Made by a program: the position numbers and the translations under genes. From positions 1 to 61,558 of the forward strand of contig CAZUSO010000010.1 in assembly GCA_964622775.1 (NCBI GenBank): a DNA stretch of 61,558 bases, in the 5' to 3' direction. This document shows positions 61,030-61,558 of the stretch, in pieces. Within the stretch, counting starts at the first letter, position 1. The number at the start of each line of letters is the position of its first letter. The notes beneath the pieces are model-generated. The model was not told the DNA's origin, did not search any database, and worked only from the letters and a program-made list of their open reading frames with translations. The DNA comes from CAZUSO01 sp964622775. Lineage in GTDB: Bacteria > Bacteroidota > Bacteroidia > Chitinophagales > Chitinophagaceae.

Positions 61030-61558
61030 ATGAAACTACTTACTTCCATCTTTCTGATCAGTTGCCTGAGCAGTCAGGCTATTGCCCAAAGCGGCCACTG
61101 GCGCACCATTTCAACGCCTACGCAAAAAGATCTGCTGTCGGTGAGCTTTCCTACGCCGCAAACGGGTTATGCTTCCGGGAGCGACGGCCTGCTGATGAAG
61201 TCAACCGATGCCGGCGAAAGCTGGCAGGTTATCCCTGTTCCGGGTGTCATGCTGCTTGAAAATGCACAGGACATCGTTGATGTCCAGTTCATCACGGAAG
61301 ATACCGGCTATCTTATTTTGTCGAATCATGCGTCGCCGGTTTATACCGGAGTACTATACGCGACAAGCAATGGCGGCGAAATGTGGAGTGAGGTGCCGCA
61401 CGGGCAGAACATTGCTGCGTACCGTGTACATTTTGTAAATGAAAATTTCGGCGTGCTGGCCGGCTCGGCATTTTTCCAGGGAAGGGTTGTATGCAGAAAC
61501 GACGCAGGCAACTGGGGCGCTTACTATTCCCTGGCTTCCAATCCCAATGACTTTATTC
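61030..61558 (+). CDS. Secreted YCF48-like beta-propeller protein (partial, runs off the window)
   Basis: A frame from the ATG at 61030 stays open to the right edge (176 codons). Signal peptide at residues 1-20 (KLLTSIFLISCLSSQAIAQ). The mature part repeats the YCF48/BNR pattern: KDLLSVSFPTPQTGYASGSDG, LLMKSTDAGESWQVI, VDVQFITEDTGYLIL, ATSNGGEMWSEV, VHFVNENFGVLAG. This is a beta-propeller fold, frequent in secreted Bacteroidota proteins that often end in a T9SS domain beyond the window. Function is unknown. Confidence 0.8.
   Translation, partial: MKLLTSIFLISCLSSQAIAQSGHWRTISTPTQKDLLSVSFPTPQTGYASGSDGLLMKSTDAGESWQVIPVPGVMLLENAQDIVDVQFITEDTGYLILSNHASPVYTGVLYATSNGGEMWSEVPHGQNIAAYRVHFVNENFGVLAGSAFFQGRVVCRNDAGNWGAYYSLASNPNDFI

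Noticed and set aside
1..61558. tRNA or rRNA genes
   Set aside because: No T-loop motif (GGTTCGAATCC or its complement) or rRNA core sequence was seen on either strand by eye.

Overview
The window looks like chromosomal DNA of a member of the Bacteroidota, probably a Chitinophagales/Sphingobacteriia-type organism. The evidence is several secreted proteins with type IX secretion system (T9SS) C-terminal sorting domains of both types (A and B/CHU_C), S46 and M28 peptidases, a DUF2490 barrel, an HU-CCDC81/SPOR envelope protein, and promoters of the Bacteroidota form TTG-N19-21-TAnnTTTG. Gene sequence is mostly moderate in GC, with AT-rich islands at about 6.5-7.3 kb and 25.5-30 kb. Genus or species cannot be named from what is visible. 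I found no rRNA or tRNA genes, CRISPR array, transposase or integrase.

Layout. 0-6.4 kb: end of a T9SS cargo gene, a 42-bp tandem repeat, an FAD oxidoreductase, murF, an orphan histidine kinase and lolA. 6.5-12 kb: an AHSA1-type protein and two tandem T9SS type B paralogues. 12-24.2 kb: hutH, an M16 protease, a UbiA-like membrane protein, a sterol-desaturase-type hydroxylase, a DUF2490 barrel, an S46 dipeptidyl-peptidase and an acyl-CoA carboxylase beta chain. 24.3-30 kb (accessory): a strongly structured leader RNA before a 64-residue protein, two inverted copies of a MITE-like element enclosing an AT-rich Fur-type regulator/flavin oxidoreductase divergon, a decayed T9SS gene and an AT-rich GT39-type glycosyltransferase. 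30-41 kb: clpB, a cupredoxin T9SS protein, a frameshifted delta-60 repeat protein, an M28 peptidase, a DUF6600 protein and a glutaminyl-cyclase-like lipoprotein. 41-47.4 kb: an operon of a giant TPR protein, an outer-membrane barrel and an HU-like/SPOR protein, then a lipoprotein glutathione peroxidase. 47.7-53.1 kb: an amino-acid permease, ung, an S4-domain protein and a secreted M12-type metalloprotease. 53.5-61.6 kb: ACMSD-type amidohydrolase, then a kup-ribF-HipA-like kinase-DUF3037 gene string, a DUF1579 protein, an AraC regulator and the start of a secreted YCF48-like protein.

How it fits together. The set suggests a peptide- and amino-acid-using heterotroph. Surface and periplasmic proteases (M12, S46, M28, M16) would yield peptides, an APC permease would take up amino acids, and HutH, ACMSD and the acyl-CoA carboxylase would degrade them. 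lolA, murF, the DUF2490 barrel and the TPR/barrel/SPOR operon serve the envelope.

Most unusual items: (1) the structured RNA at about 24.40-24.57 kb ahead of an unrecognised small protein; (2) the AT-rich redox divergon with a palindromic operator, enclosed by inverted MITE copies; (3) the HipA-like kinase plus DUF3037 pair at the end of a kup-ribF gene string; (4) at least two non-coding repeat families with inverted-repeat structure.
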